Source: an uncultured Treponema sp. (GTDB lineage: Bacteria; Spirochaetota; Spirochaetia; Treponematales; Treponemataceae). Taken from it: a stretch of 17,279 bases of DNA. Both the position numbers and the translations under genes were made by a program. The notes beneath the pieces were generated by a model, which saw only the letters and a program-made list of their open reading frames with translations, was not told the DNA's origin and did no database searches. The stretch is from contig CALBGU010000135.1 in assembly GCA_937893155.1 (NCBI GenBank), positions 1 to 17,279 of the forward strand, read 5' to 3'. Positions 1-6,604 of the stretch are shown piece by piece (the first letter of the stretch is position 1; the number at the start of each line of letters is the position of its first letter).

Positions 1-92
1 TACGCACAGTATATAAAAAATCCCGCAGATTGCAAAGGCATAAAAAATCCGCCTGCGGCTGCTGCATTTAGAAAACGCCGTTTGAGGAGAGC

Positions 93-131
93 AAAAAAAG
101 AGCCTACTGGTATATCCCCATAGGCTCTTTT
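93..131 (-). terminator. Rho-independent terminator of gpmI
   Basis: An 11-bp perfect stem (AAAAGAGCCTA at 96-106 with TAGGCTCTTTT at 121-131) encloses a 14-nt loop. Read on the minus strand it is followed by a run of seven T (99-93), so it should end the gpmI transcript about 40 nt after its stop codon. A second small hairpin, ACACGC/GCGTGT at 135-149, lies between the stop and this terminator. Nothing coding was recognised in 1-92, which holds two copies of an ATAAAAAATCC-type string. Confidence 0.85.
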
Positions 132-172
132 ATCACACGCTCAGCGTGTTTTGTAAAACTGCTCTCGGCGGC

Positions 173-1837
173 TTACTTCAAATTAATGATACTCTTGTCG
201 TAATCTGTCGGCGGAACATAGCCCATCAATGTCATCAGCGTTGCAGGCCATGAGCTGATTCCCAAGCCCTCATTCAAGTGCTCTCTGTCATACTCGCCCT
301 TGTACTCTGGGTCGTAGATAATGCCGGGAACTGGGTTCAAGCTGTGGCTTGTCTTTGCCTTTGGCTCGCCTGACTTGTCCTTTTTCACAGAACCGTCTTT
401 TGCGTGCTCATACATATCGTCGCTGTTGCCGTGGTCTGCCGTCAAGCACAAAATGCCACCCGCTTCGTCAATCGCTGCCTTGAGGCGACCGAGCTGCAAG
501 TCCATGCCCTCCATCGAGCATACCACCGCGTTGAACACGCCCGTGTGTCCCACCATATCGCCGTTCGGGAAGTTAAGGCGAATGTGGTCGTATTTGCCAG
601 ACTTAATCGCCTCAATAACCTTGTCGGTAATCTCTGCGCACTTCATCCACGGGCGCTGCTCGAACGGCACAACGTCAGAAGGCACTTCGATATAATCTTC
701 GAGCTTCTCATCGAATTTTCCCTGCTTGTTGCCGTTGAAGAAATAGGTAACGTGTCCGTATTTCTGCGTTTCACTAATCGCGAGGAGCTTCACGCCTGTC
801 TTTGTCAGATACTCGCCCATCGTTCTGTCGATGCTCGGCGGGTTCACGAGGTACTGTGCAGGAACGTGCGCGTCGCCGTCGTACTCCATCATACCAGCAT
901 ATTCCACTTTTGGTACACGGATTCTATTAAATGGCAAGTCGCCGCCTTCGGCGGTCTCGAATGCGCGAGTCATCTCAAGCGCACGGTCGCCGCGGAAGTT
1001 GAAATAAATCACGCTGTCGCCGTCTTCGATTGTGCCGACCGCCTTGCCGTCCTTTGCAATGACGAACTCGTGCATATCCTGGTCAAGAATGCCGGGGACT
1101 TCCGCGCGGTATGTTTCGATAGCCTTTGTCGCGCTCTCAAACTGACGACCTTCGCCCAAAACGTGAGCCTTCCAGCCGCGCTCCACCATGCTCCAATCCG
1201 CGTTGTATCTGTCCATCGTAAGATACATACGACCGCCGCCAGAGGCTATTTGATAATCCACGCCGCTGAAAGAAGACAGGAACTCTTCGAGCGGAGTGAT
1301 GTAGTTCAAGGCAGAAGTCGGGTCAACATCGCGACCGTCGAGCAGCGCATGAACGCGCAAGCGTTTCACGCCGTCCTTGCTTGCCTGCGTAACCATCGCT
1401 TTGAGGTGGTCGATGTGGCTGTGCACATTGCCGTCAGAAACCAAGCCGATGAAATGCAGCGTTGAGTTCTTGTCGTTCACGTTCTTAACGAGTTTTTTCC
1501 ATGTGTCAGCGGCGAACATTGAGCCGTTCGCGATTGACTCTCCGACGAGTTTGGCTCCTTGAGCAAACACGCGGCCGCAGCCCATTGCGTTGTGACCGAC
1601 TTCGCTGTTTCCCATATCGTCATCGCTCGGAAGCCCCACGGCAGTTCCGTGCGCCTTGAGACGAGTGTGCGGGCAGTTTGCAGTGAACCAGTCGAGATAC
1701 TTCATCTTTGAAGCCTTCACCGCGTCTCCCTCTTCGTACTTGCCGTATCCCACGCCGTCCATAATCACGAGGACGACAGGACCGCGGCGACCCTTCCAAT
1801 TTGGATTTTTTTCCAATGCTCTCATTGTGTCAGCCAT
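173..1837 (-). CDS. gpmI: 2,3-bisphosphoglycerate-independent phosphoglycerate mutase
   Basis: This cytosolic glycolysis/gluconeogenesis enzyme interconverts 3- and 2-phosphoglycerate through a phosphoserine intermediate and needs two divalent metals, usually Mn. The alkaline-phosphatase-fold metal site starts at VLVIMDGVG (Asp27). The nucleophile serine is in MGNSEVGH (Ser78), substrate-binding residues lie in LLDGRDVDP and NFRGDR, and the C-terminal metal ligands are in LTADHGN and TSHSLNPVP. At 554 residues it is longer than the roughly 510 residues of the E. coli and Bacillus enzymes and closer to the long plant/trypanosomatid-like form. The start is fixed by AGGAG seven bases before the ATG and by a promoter just upstream. 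It is monocistronic, with its own terminator. The identification is secure; only the subfamily assignment is inference. Confidence 0.97.
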   Translation of the reverse strand: MADTMRALEKNPNWKGRRGPVVLVIMDGVGYGKYEEGDAVKASKMKYLDWFTANCPHTRLKAHGTAVGLPSDDDMGNSEVGHNAMGCGRVFAQGAKLVGESIANGSMFAADTWKKLVKNVNDKNSTLHFIGLVSDGNVHSHIDHLKAMVTQASKDGVKRLRVHALLDGRDVDPTSALNYITPLEEFLSSFSGVDYQIASGGGRMYLTMDRYNADWSMVERGWKAHVLGEGRQFESATKAIETYRAEVPGILDQDMHEFVIAKDGKAVGTIEDGDSVIYFNFRGDRALEMTRAFETAEGGDLPFNRIRVPKVEYAGMMEYDGDAHVPAQYLVNPPSIDRTMGEYLTKTGVKLLAISETQKYGHVTYFFNGNKQGKFDEKLEDYIEVPSDVVPFEQRPWMKCAEITDKVIEAIKSGKYDHIRLNFPNGDMVGHTGVFNAVVCSMEGMDLQLGRLKAAIDEAGGILCLTADHGNSDDMYEHAKDGSVKKDKSGEPKAKTSHSLNPVPGIIYDPEYKGEYDREHLNEGLGISSWPATLMTLMGYVPPTDYDKSIINLK

Positions 1838-1869
1838 TGTAACACTCCTATAAAATGCAATTCTCTTTT

Positions 1870-1898
1870 ACTATACCGTTTTTCTGCGCTGTTTTCAA
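1870..1898 (-). promoter_or_regulatory. sigma70-type promoter of gpmI
   Basis: On the minus strand there is a -35 TTGAAA (1898-1893), a 17-nt spacer and a -10 TATAGT (1875-1870). This predicts a start near 1863 and a leader of about 25 nt that includes the AGGAG ribosome site. Confidence 0.85.
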
Positions 1899-1979
1899 TC
1901 CGCGTTTTTTCTCAAGTGATTTTTTTGTTATTTCTCATCGACGGTGTGTGTCATTATCGGCTCGACAATGCAGAGGCAG

Positions 1980-1999
1980 CAATGGGCTTAAGCCCATTG
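1980..1999. repeat. 20-bp perfect palindrome
   Basis: CAATGGGCTTAAGCCCATTG is identical to its own reverse complement. It sits about 80 bp upstream of the gpmI -35 box and about 190 bp upstream of the candidate MCP -35 region. It could be a dimeric regulator site or the remnant of a stem-loop; no T-run follows on either strand, so it is not a standard terminator. Confidence 0.7.
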
Positions 2000-2186
2000 G
2001 TTCAGCAGGCATAGAAAAAAATTGCCGTATCAAGCACGGGAATGGCAAAAAAGGAGAACATACTTTCGATAACATCGCGATTTTTTTCCCAATCGGAAAC
2101 GCTCAATAAATTCCCAGCGAAGTCATTCGACGCGGCGGCTTGAAAAAGTTTTTGGCTTTTTCTGTTATCTTTTTGCATTTTTGCAC

Positions 2187-2215
2187 TTTATCAAAAAGTT
2201 TGTAGTATTTATAAT
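2187..2215 (+). promoter_or_regulatory. Candidate promoter of the MCP gene
   Basis: There is a perfect -10 TATAAT at 2210-2215 with only a weak -35 (TTTATC at 2187-2192, 17-nt spacer). Transcription would begin around 2222, inside the left arm of the inverted repeat at 2219-2288. TAATGAA (2212-2218) and TTCATTA (2233-2239) form a second inverted repeat overlapping the -10. No sigma28- or sigma54-type motif was found. Confidence 0.45.
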
Positions 2216-2218
2216 GAA

Positions 2219-2288
2219 TGTATTCAGAAAAGTTCATTACCGCGACATCTCTCACAAGCTGCACCGTAATTTGCCGTTTCTGAATACA
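2219..2288 (+). repeat. 12-bp inverted repeat in the MCP leader
   Basis: TGTATTCAGAAA (2219-2230) is exactly reverse-complementary to TTTCTGAATACA (2277-2288), with 46 nt between them. Inside, ATTAC (2236-2240) can pair with GTAAT (2266-2270), so the transcript could form a two-part hairpin. It lies between the predicted transcription start and the MCP ribosome site and could act as a folded leader or a pair of operator half-sites. Confidence 0.7.
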
Positions 2289-2340
2289 GGGAACAGAATT
2301 AAAAAATCACGCGCTCCGCAAGGAGTCGGAGGAAAAGGGT

Positions 2341-4434
2341 ATGAAAGGAAAAAGGTTCGGTAAAAAACGACAACTCGTGCTGTTTTTTATTTTGACGATT
2401 GGCGTGAGTATTGTGCTACTCAATACGGTGCAGAATCTGCTGGTGATGTTTGCGGTGAGGCGTGCGACGAGCGGCAATTACACCGAAACAATCAATAGCC
2501 TTGTGGATTGCAATGCGACGGTTATCGGCAACAAGATGGAAAGCTATTTGAACAGCCTGAATTATTTTTGCTATGCCGATGTGGCGCAGACGGAGGACAC
2601 GCGGGCGATTTCTGAGTGGTTGACGCACCAAAAAGACAAAAAGCACCCCGATTTTAATTATGTGGTGTACGGCTCACCCGATTTTTTTTGGCACCAAGAA
2701 AATGGCTCTGAGGGAAAGACAAACGGCGTTTATTTTATGCAGATTATGACGGGCGGCAAAGATGAATACATTGACGACCCGAAACTGTCGAATTCCACGC
2801 ACGAGATGAATATCCACGTGGCGAAAGCGGTGAAAAAGAACGGGCGCACGACGGGCTTGTTTGCAGGCACGATGCGCACCGACGAAATTGCCGCGTATGT
2901 GCAGAGCCTTGCGATTGGCGCAACGGGGTTTGCGTGGCTTATGGACGACGAAGGCAATGTGGTTATGCACAAGAACGCGGATTGGAGTATGACGAAGAAT
3001 TTTCTTGAGAGCACCGAGGCGGACGACGCGCCGATGAAGCCGATTGCGCAAAAAATCATCGCCGAGAAAAAGGGGAATACGTGGGTAAACGGCAAGGACG
3101 GCAAAACGTATCTTTCTTACGCGCCGATTCCGCACACGCAATGGTTTTTGGTCTATTCGCTGTCGCAGCGGGATTTGGAAGCGGTGTCGATTTCCACGGT
3201 GAAAATGCTCGGTGTGTCTTCGTTTGCGGTTATCGTGTTGCTGTTGCTTATCAACGGCGCAATTATCTACGTCACGATTAAGCCGCTGCAGACGGTCAGT
3301 TCTTCGATTGAGGACATCGCCAGCGGAAACGCCGATTTAACGCGCCGCCTTGAGAGCCGCTCCAAAGACGAAATCGGTGCGGTGGTGAGCGGGTTTAATG
3401 CGTTTGCGGAAAAATTGCAGCATATCATCGTGGAACTCAAAGCGTCCAAGAAGGATTTGCATTTGTTCGGCGAAAATTTGGGCGTGATGGTGCAAGAAAA
3501 CGCCGATGCGCTTTCTGAAATGCGCGTTGGTATGGAAAACGTGGACAGCGAGGTGAATATTCAGCAAGACAGGGTGGAAAGTACGGTGCGTTCGGCGGCG
3601 CTGATTTCCGATTCGGTCGGCACGCTTCGGGCGCTGTTGCAAAAGCAGATTGAGGGCGTACAGCAGGCGAGCGCGGCGGTGACAGAGATGATTCAGAGCA
3701 TCAGCAGTGTGACTTCTTCGGTGTCGAAGATGTCGGCGGAGTTTGATGCGCTTCAGGACAACGTGGGCACGGGCATTTTTAAGCAGCACGAGGTGAGCGA
3801 GCAGATTTTGCTGATTGAGGAGCAATCCAAAATGCTGACAGAAGCGAACCGCGTTATTTCTTCGATTGCAAGTCAGACAAATCTGCTGGCGATGAATGCG
3901 GCGATTGAGGCGGCTCACGCGGGCGAGGCAGGCGCGGGCTTTGCGGTGGTGGCGGACGAAATCCGAAAGCTCTCGGAAACGTCGAGCGCGCAGTCCAAAA
4001 ACATCGGCAACCAACTCAGCGACATCGTGAAGGCGATTGGCAATGCGGTTACCGCCACGGAACATTCCGACCGTGTGTTTGCGGGCGTGTCGGAGAAAAT
4101 CCGCGAGACGGGGCTTATGGTGCATCAAATCGCGCTTTCGATGGACGAGCAGACGAGCGGCTCCAAGCAAATCGGCGATGTGTTGGGCTATATGAATGAC
4201 GCGACAATGCAGGTGCGCACGGCTTCGGAGGACGTGGACAAGGCGCGAGAAGCTATCGTGGCAGACGTAGACGGGCTCAAATCGTCTTCGGACTCGGTTC
4301 ATTCGCTTGTGCGCGATATGAAAGGCAATGTGAAGCACATCGAAGAGGACGACGAGGGGCTTTTGAGCATCGCGACTTCAATCAACAGCACGATTTACCG
4401 AATCGGTAGCCAAATCGACCAATTCAAAGTGTGA
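2341..4434 (+). CDS. Methyl-accepting chemotaxis protein, Cache sensor
   Basis: This is a transmembrane chemoreceptor that would pass ligand occupancy to CheA/CheW. It has 697 residues. Membrane helix 1 is at about 11-38, followed by a periplasmic Cache-type sensor at about 40-285 (it contains YMQIMTGGKDEYIDDP and ATGFAWLMDDEGNVVMHK). Membrane helix 2 is at about 289-313, a HAMP linker at about 314-368, then a long methyl-accepting coiled coil. The kinase-contact hairpin is at about 509-550 (ASQTNLLAMNAAIEAAHAGE, then FAVVADEIRKLSETSSAQSK), a wording I associate with spirochaete receptors. There is no C-terminal NWETF-like CheR tether. The start is set by GGAGG eight bases upstream. No che genes are nearby, so this is an orphan receptor; the ligand cannot be told from sequence. 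Confidence 0.95.
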   Translation: MKGKRFGKKRQLVLFFILTIGVSIVLLNTVQNLLVMFAVRRATSGNYTETINSLVDCNATVIGNKMESYLNSLNYFCYADVAQTEDTRAISEWLTHQKDKKHPDFNYVVYGSPDFFWHQENGSEGKTNGVYFMQIMTGGKDEYIDDPKLSNSTHEMNIHVAKAVKKNGRTTGLFAGTMRTDEIAAYVQSLAIGATGFAWLMDDEGNVVMHKNADWSMTKNFLESTEADDAPMKPIAQKIIAEKKGNTWVNGKDGKTYLSYAPIPHTQWFLVYSLSQRDLEAVSISTVKMLGVSSFAVIVLLLLINGAIIYVTIKPLQTVSSSIEDIASGNADLTRRLESRSKDEIGAVVSGFNAFAEKLQHIIVELKASKKDLHLFGENLGVMVQENADALSEMRVGMENVDSEVNIQQDRVESTVRSAALISDSVGTLRALLQKQIEGVQQASAAVTEMIQSISSVTSSVSKMSAEFDALQDNVGTGIFKQHEVSEQILLIEEQSKMLTEANRVISSIASQTNLLAMNAAIEAAHAGEAGAGFAVVADEIRKLSETSSAQSKNIGNQLSDIVKAIGNAVTATEHSDRVFAGVSEKIRETGLMVHQIALSMDEQTSGSKQIGDVLGYMNDATMQVRTASEDVDKAREAIVADVDGLKSSSDSVHSLVRDMKGNVKHIEEDDEGLLSIATSINSTIYRIGSQIDQFKV

Positions 4435-4440
4435 TTGCAC

Positions 4441-4473
4441 AAAAAAAGACGCAGGCATATTTTCGCTTGCGTC
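4441..4473 (-). terminator. Terminator of the serine hydrolase gene
   Basis: A 9-bp stem with one G-U pair (GACGCAGGC 4448-4456 with GCTTGCGTC 4465-4473) has an 8-nt loop. On the minus strand it is followed by seven T (4447-4441). On the plus strand no T-run follows, so it serves the hydrolase; the MCP transcript could use only the hairpin. The two genes converge here. Confidence 0.8.
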
Positions 4474-4498
4474 TGCTTGTGATTATCTGCGTGCTGTT

Positions 4499-5437
4499 TT
4501 AAGCTAACGATTTTAGATAATCCAAAACGTCTTTTTCGACTTCTTCGCGGCAGAGTTCGTTCAAAAGTTCGTGTCGCGCGCCGGGATACATCTTTTCTTT
4601 TACGTTTGTCATACCCGCTTTTTTGTACATTTCGCACAATTTTTTCGGTCCCTTGCCGTATCTTCCCGTCGGGTCTTCTTCGCCGTAAATAAAAAACACG
4701 GGGAGCGTCGCCAAAATGGAACTGATTGCCCTCTTTTTTACCACGCGGCGAACGCCTCTGAACAAATCACAGAAAAAACTCACCGTCGGAACAAAACCGC
4801 ACCATAAATCCCCGTCGTAAAGCTGGACAATCATTTTATCTCTGGTGAGCCAATCATTTTTTGATGTGGGAGAAGAAATGCGCTTGTTGTATGCGCCAAA
4901 CGTCATTTTGTTAATAGTGCCGGAAATATGATATTTGCCGTGAACTTTGCGGCTGATTTCAGCAATCAGCGAGCCGAAAAATGCCGAGGTGCTACGCTTT
5001 CCGATGGTGCCTGAAATGATACAGCCTGAAATATCCGTTGCATTTTCTTCTATATATGCTTGTGCTACGATAGACCCGAATGAATGACCGAAGATAAAGA
5101 TTTTTTTACCGGGGAATTCCTCTTTGATGCGCCTTGTAATCGCAAATTCATCTTGCACTACGCGCTCAAAACCGTCTTCGTCTGCCAGATAGCCAAAGCA
5201 CCCATTGCTGTTCCATTCTGCATCACGCGCGGTCTGTCCGTGTCCTCTGTGGTCGTCGGCAATCAATGCAAATCCATTTTCTACCAAAATTGAGCCGAGG
5301 CGGTCATATCGCATTGCATGTTCGACCATGCCGTGAAAAAATTGCACAACTCCGCGCACTTCGCCGTCAGGAATCCAACGGTGAACGCAAATGTTTGCGC
5401 CGTCGTCCATTTTTACAGTTATTGCATCTGTCTTCAT
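4499..5437 (-). CDS. Alpha/beta hydrolase, lysophospholipase/monoacylglycerol lipase-like
   Basis: A 312-residue serine hydrolase of the serine aminopeptidase S33 (Hydrolase_4, PldB-like) group. The oxyanion motif HGM is at 35-37, the nucleophile elbow GHSFG at 117-121 (Ser119), and the acid is probably Asp255 in IYGEEDP. The catalytic His289 lies in PGARHELLNE, a typical ending of monoacylglycerol-lipase-like enzymes. DDHRGHGQTA (61-70) is also characteristic. No signal peptide is seen, so it is probably cytoplasmic and acts on lysophospholipids or monoacylglycerols; the true substrate is unknown. AGGAG lies 10 nt before the ATG, slightly far. It is monocistronic, with its own promoter (5480-5508) and terminator, and is convergent with the MCP gene. 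The fold is secure; the substrate is inference. Confidence 0.9.
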   Translation of the reverse strand: MKTDAITVKMDDGANICVHRWIPDGEVRGVVQFFHGMVEHAMRYDRLGSILVENGFALIADDHRGHGQTARDAEWNSNGCFGYLADEDGFERVVQDEFAITRRIKEEFPGKKIFIFGHSFGSIVAQAYIEENATDISGCIISGTIGKRSTSAFFGSLIAEISRKVHGKYHISGTINKMTFGAYNKRISSPTSKNDWLTRDKMIVQLYDGDLWCGFVPTVSFFCDLFRGVRRVVKKRAISSILATLPVFFIYGEEDPTGRYGKGPKKLCEMYKKAGMTNVKEKMYPGARHELLNELCREEVEKDVLDYLKSLA

Positions 5438-5479
5438 TCCTGCTCAACTCCTCAAAAAATGCAAAAATTATTTCTTTTT

Positions 5480-5508
5480 ATTATAACCCGTTTCTCCAAT
5501 TTTGCAAA
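5480..5508 (-). promoter_or_regulatory. sigma70-type promoter of the hydrolase gene
   Basis: The minus strand carries a perfect -10 TATAAT (5485-5480). The -35 is TTTGCA with a 17-nt spacer (5508-5503) or TTGCAA with 16 nt (5507-5502). Confidence 0.75.
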
Positions 5509-5579
5509 TTTCTACGCATTTTTTTCTAAAAATCTCCATTTTTACGGCAAAACAGCAATAAAAAATAAGAAAAAAAATC

Positions 5580-5608
5580 TTTCATAAAATAAAAATGTCC
5601 TGTATACT
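5580..5608 (+). promoter_or_regulatory. Promoter of the connector-like gene
   Basis: -10 TATACT at 5603-5608, 17-nt spacer, -35 TTTCAT at 5580-5585. The predicted start near 5615 gives a leader of about 30 nt to the ATG at 5644. Confidence 0.55.
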
Positions 5609-5643
5609 AATAAGCACGCAATTTTGCAACTTTGGGGATATGT

Positions 5644-6243
5644 ATGACTTCGACAATCGAGTATTTTGAGAATAATCTCGACTCATCAATAGACATCGAC
5701 GGCACAATCGATTATTCACATGGCTATGTACGGCATAATTTGTTTTTGCCATACGAAACATTAAAAGCAATCTTAAACTTGGACGAAAAAACGCGGGCAA
5801 TCGACGAAATGCTTTTGAATAGCGCGCATATTGCAATCGAGCATTTTACGGGACGGATTTTGAGCCTGCGGAAAATAAGCGAAGATGTTACGGCTGAAAA
5901 TGGTGCGGTTGTACCTCACGAAATCCCTGTAAAATCGGTAACGTCGCTGATTGACACAAAAACGCTGGAAAACATTGAACTGTCAGAAATTACGATTTTG
6001 GAAAATCTGATAAACATCGGCTCTCACGACCATGATTCTCATATTTGCCGATTGAGTTATGTTGCAGGTTACGAAAGCAACGATGGACCTGCGGAACTTA
6101 CCGAGGCAGTGCTCAAGACATTTTTGCAAAAACGCCATTTATTGCATCGCGAAATAACGGAAAGTTTGGAATTCAGTTCGCTTTCGTCGGCTGCGGAGCT
6201 AAATGATGAGGTAAAAATGTTGCTGGCAAAATACAGACGATAA
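5644..6243 (+). CDS. Solitary phage head-tail connector (gp6-like) family protein
   Basis: A 199-residue protein that is mostly alpha-helical and then beta-rich. The middle and C-terminal parts follow the layout of phage gp6-like head-tail connector/DNA-packaging proteins: a helix ending AHIAIEHFTGRILSL, a short edge strand with HEIPVKSVTSLID, a strand pair, then SYVAGYESNDGPAELTEAVL and a helix KTFLQKRHLLHRE. This match is by pattern memory and has not been searched. The ATG at 5644 is preferred because GGGGA (5634-5638) lies five bases upstream; an in-frame TTG at 5632 would add four residues. No capsid, portal, terminase or tail genes are adjacent, so it is either a prophage relic beside the tRNA genes or a domesticated gene. 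Its own promoter and intact frame favour expression. Confidence 0.6.
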   Translation: MTSTIEYFENNLDSSIDIDGTIDYSHGYVRHNLFLPYETLKAILNLDEKTRAIDEMLLNSAHIAIEHFTGRILSLRKISEDVTAENGAVVPHEIPVKSVTSLIDTKTLENIELSEITILENLINIGSHDHDSHICRLSYVAGYESNDGPAELTEAVLKTFLQKRHLLHREITESLEFSSLSSAAELNDEVKMLLAKYRR

Positions 6244-6270
6244 AAAATCAAAAATATCTGTTGTCTGCTC

Positions 6271-6299
6271 TTGACATAATTTTGATAATTTTGTAGGAT
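6271..6299 (+). promoter_or_regulatory. Promoter of the tRNA-His/tRNA-Arg operon
   Basis: Consensus -35 TTGACA (6271-6276), 17-nt spacer, -10 TAGGAT (6294-6299). The predicted start near 6306 is about 10 nt before tRNA-His. Confidence 0.8.
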
Positions 6300-6316
6300 A
6301 GTAACATCTTTTATGT

Positions 6317-6389
6317 GGTGCCTATAGCTCAGCGGTAGAGTCCCAGATTGTGGATCTGGTTGTCGTGGGTTCGAAACCCACTAGGCACC
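6317..6389 (+). tRNA. tRNA-His (anticodon GTG)
   Basis: The acceptor arm is GTGCCTA/TAGGCAC. The D arm is GCTC/GAGT with a G-U pair, the anticodon arm is CCAGA-TTGTGGA-TCTGG with anticodon GTG, and the T arm is GTGGG-TTCGAAA-CCCAC. An encoded extra G at 6317 opposite the C discriminator (6389) is the hallmark G-1:C73 pair of tRNA-His. The CCA end is not encoded (CCG follows), so it must be added by nucleotidyltransferase. Confidence 0.96.
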
Positions 6390-6406
6390 CGCTTTTTATT
6401 TTAAAT

Positions 6407-6480
6407 GCGCCCGTAGCTCAACTGGATAGAGCAACGGACTTCGAATCCGTAGGTTGCACGTTCGACCCGTGTCGGGCGCA
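6407..6480 (+). tRNA. tRNA-Arg (anticodon TCG)
   Basis: Acceptor GCGCCCG/CGGGCGC, D arm GCTC/GAGC, anticodon arm ACGGA-CTTCGAA-TCCGT with anticodon TCG, T arm GCACG-TTCGACC-CGTGT, discriminator A at 6480. No CCA is encoded. It lies 17 nt after tRNA-His, in the same transcript. Confidence 0.95.
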
Positions 6481-6484
6481 TTTT

Positions 6485-6510
6485 GAGGTTGGTTTTCCAA
6501 CCTCTTTTTT
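6485..6510 (+). terminator. Rho-independent terminator of the tRNA operon
   Basis: A perfect 8-bp stem GAGGTTGG/CCAACCTC with a TTTT loop is followed directly by six T, four bases after tRNA-Arg. Confidence 0.92.
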
Positions 6511-6566
6511 ATTTTTAGCGGTCAAAAACGTCTTAAAACAAAATCTTAAAATTTATTTTCTCAGCC

Positions 6567-6596
6567 TTGCTAGTACCCTTGAAATCGTGGTATAGT
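6567..6596 (+). promoter_or_regulatory. Promoter of the U32 gene, leaderless spacing
   Basis: -35 TTGCTA (6567-6572), 18-nt spacer, -10 TATAGT (6591-6596). Only eight bases separate the -10 from the ATG at 6605, so transcription should begin at or within a few bases of the start codon. No Shine-Dalgarno sequence is present. Confidence 0.65.
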
Positions 6597-6604
6597 AATG
6601 GAAT

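Larger units (their letters stand above)
1838..2340. other. 503-bp divergent intergenic region (gpmI / MCP)
   Basis: No convincing gene was seen between the two start codons. The left end holds the gpmI leader and promoter. The middle contains a 20-bp perfect palindrome (1980-1999) and otherwise featureless AT-rich DNA. The right end holds a candidate MCP promoter (TATAAT at 2210), a 12-bp inverted repeat in the leader (2219-2288) and a small CTCC-GCAA-GGAG hairpin (2314-2325) just before the MCP ribosome site. Open frames across this region have no ribosome sites and are probably noise. Confidence 0.7.

Noticed and set aside
404..1465. 353-codon plus-strand open frame opposite gpmI
   Set aside because: Its Arg/His/Val-rich product is the typical mirror of a real GC-biased gene, it has no ribosome site, and gpmI on the other strand is certain.
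1855..2109. 84-codon frame in the gpmI/MCP gap
   Set aside because: It begins inside the gpmI leader, runs through the gpmI promoter on the opposite strand, and lacks a ribosome site.
2155..2185. Sigma54-like TGGC…TTGCA before the MCP gene
   Set aside because: The spacing between the two elements is far longer than the fixed -24/-12 distance.
3337..4338. 333-codon minus-strand frame opposite the MCP gene
   Set aside because: His/Arg-rich shadow of the MCP coding strand; no start signals and no family resemblance.
4448..4473. Hairpin as a plus-strand terminator of the MCP gene
   Set aside because: The T-run exists only on the minus-strand side; it is assigned to the hydrolase.
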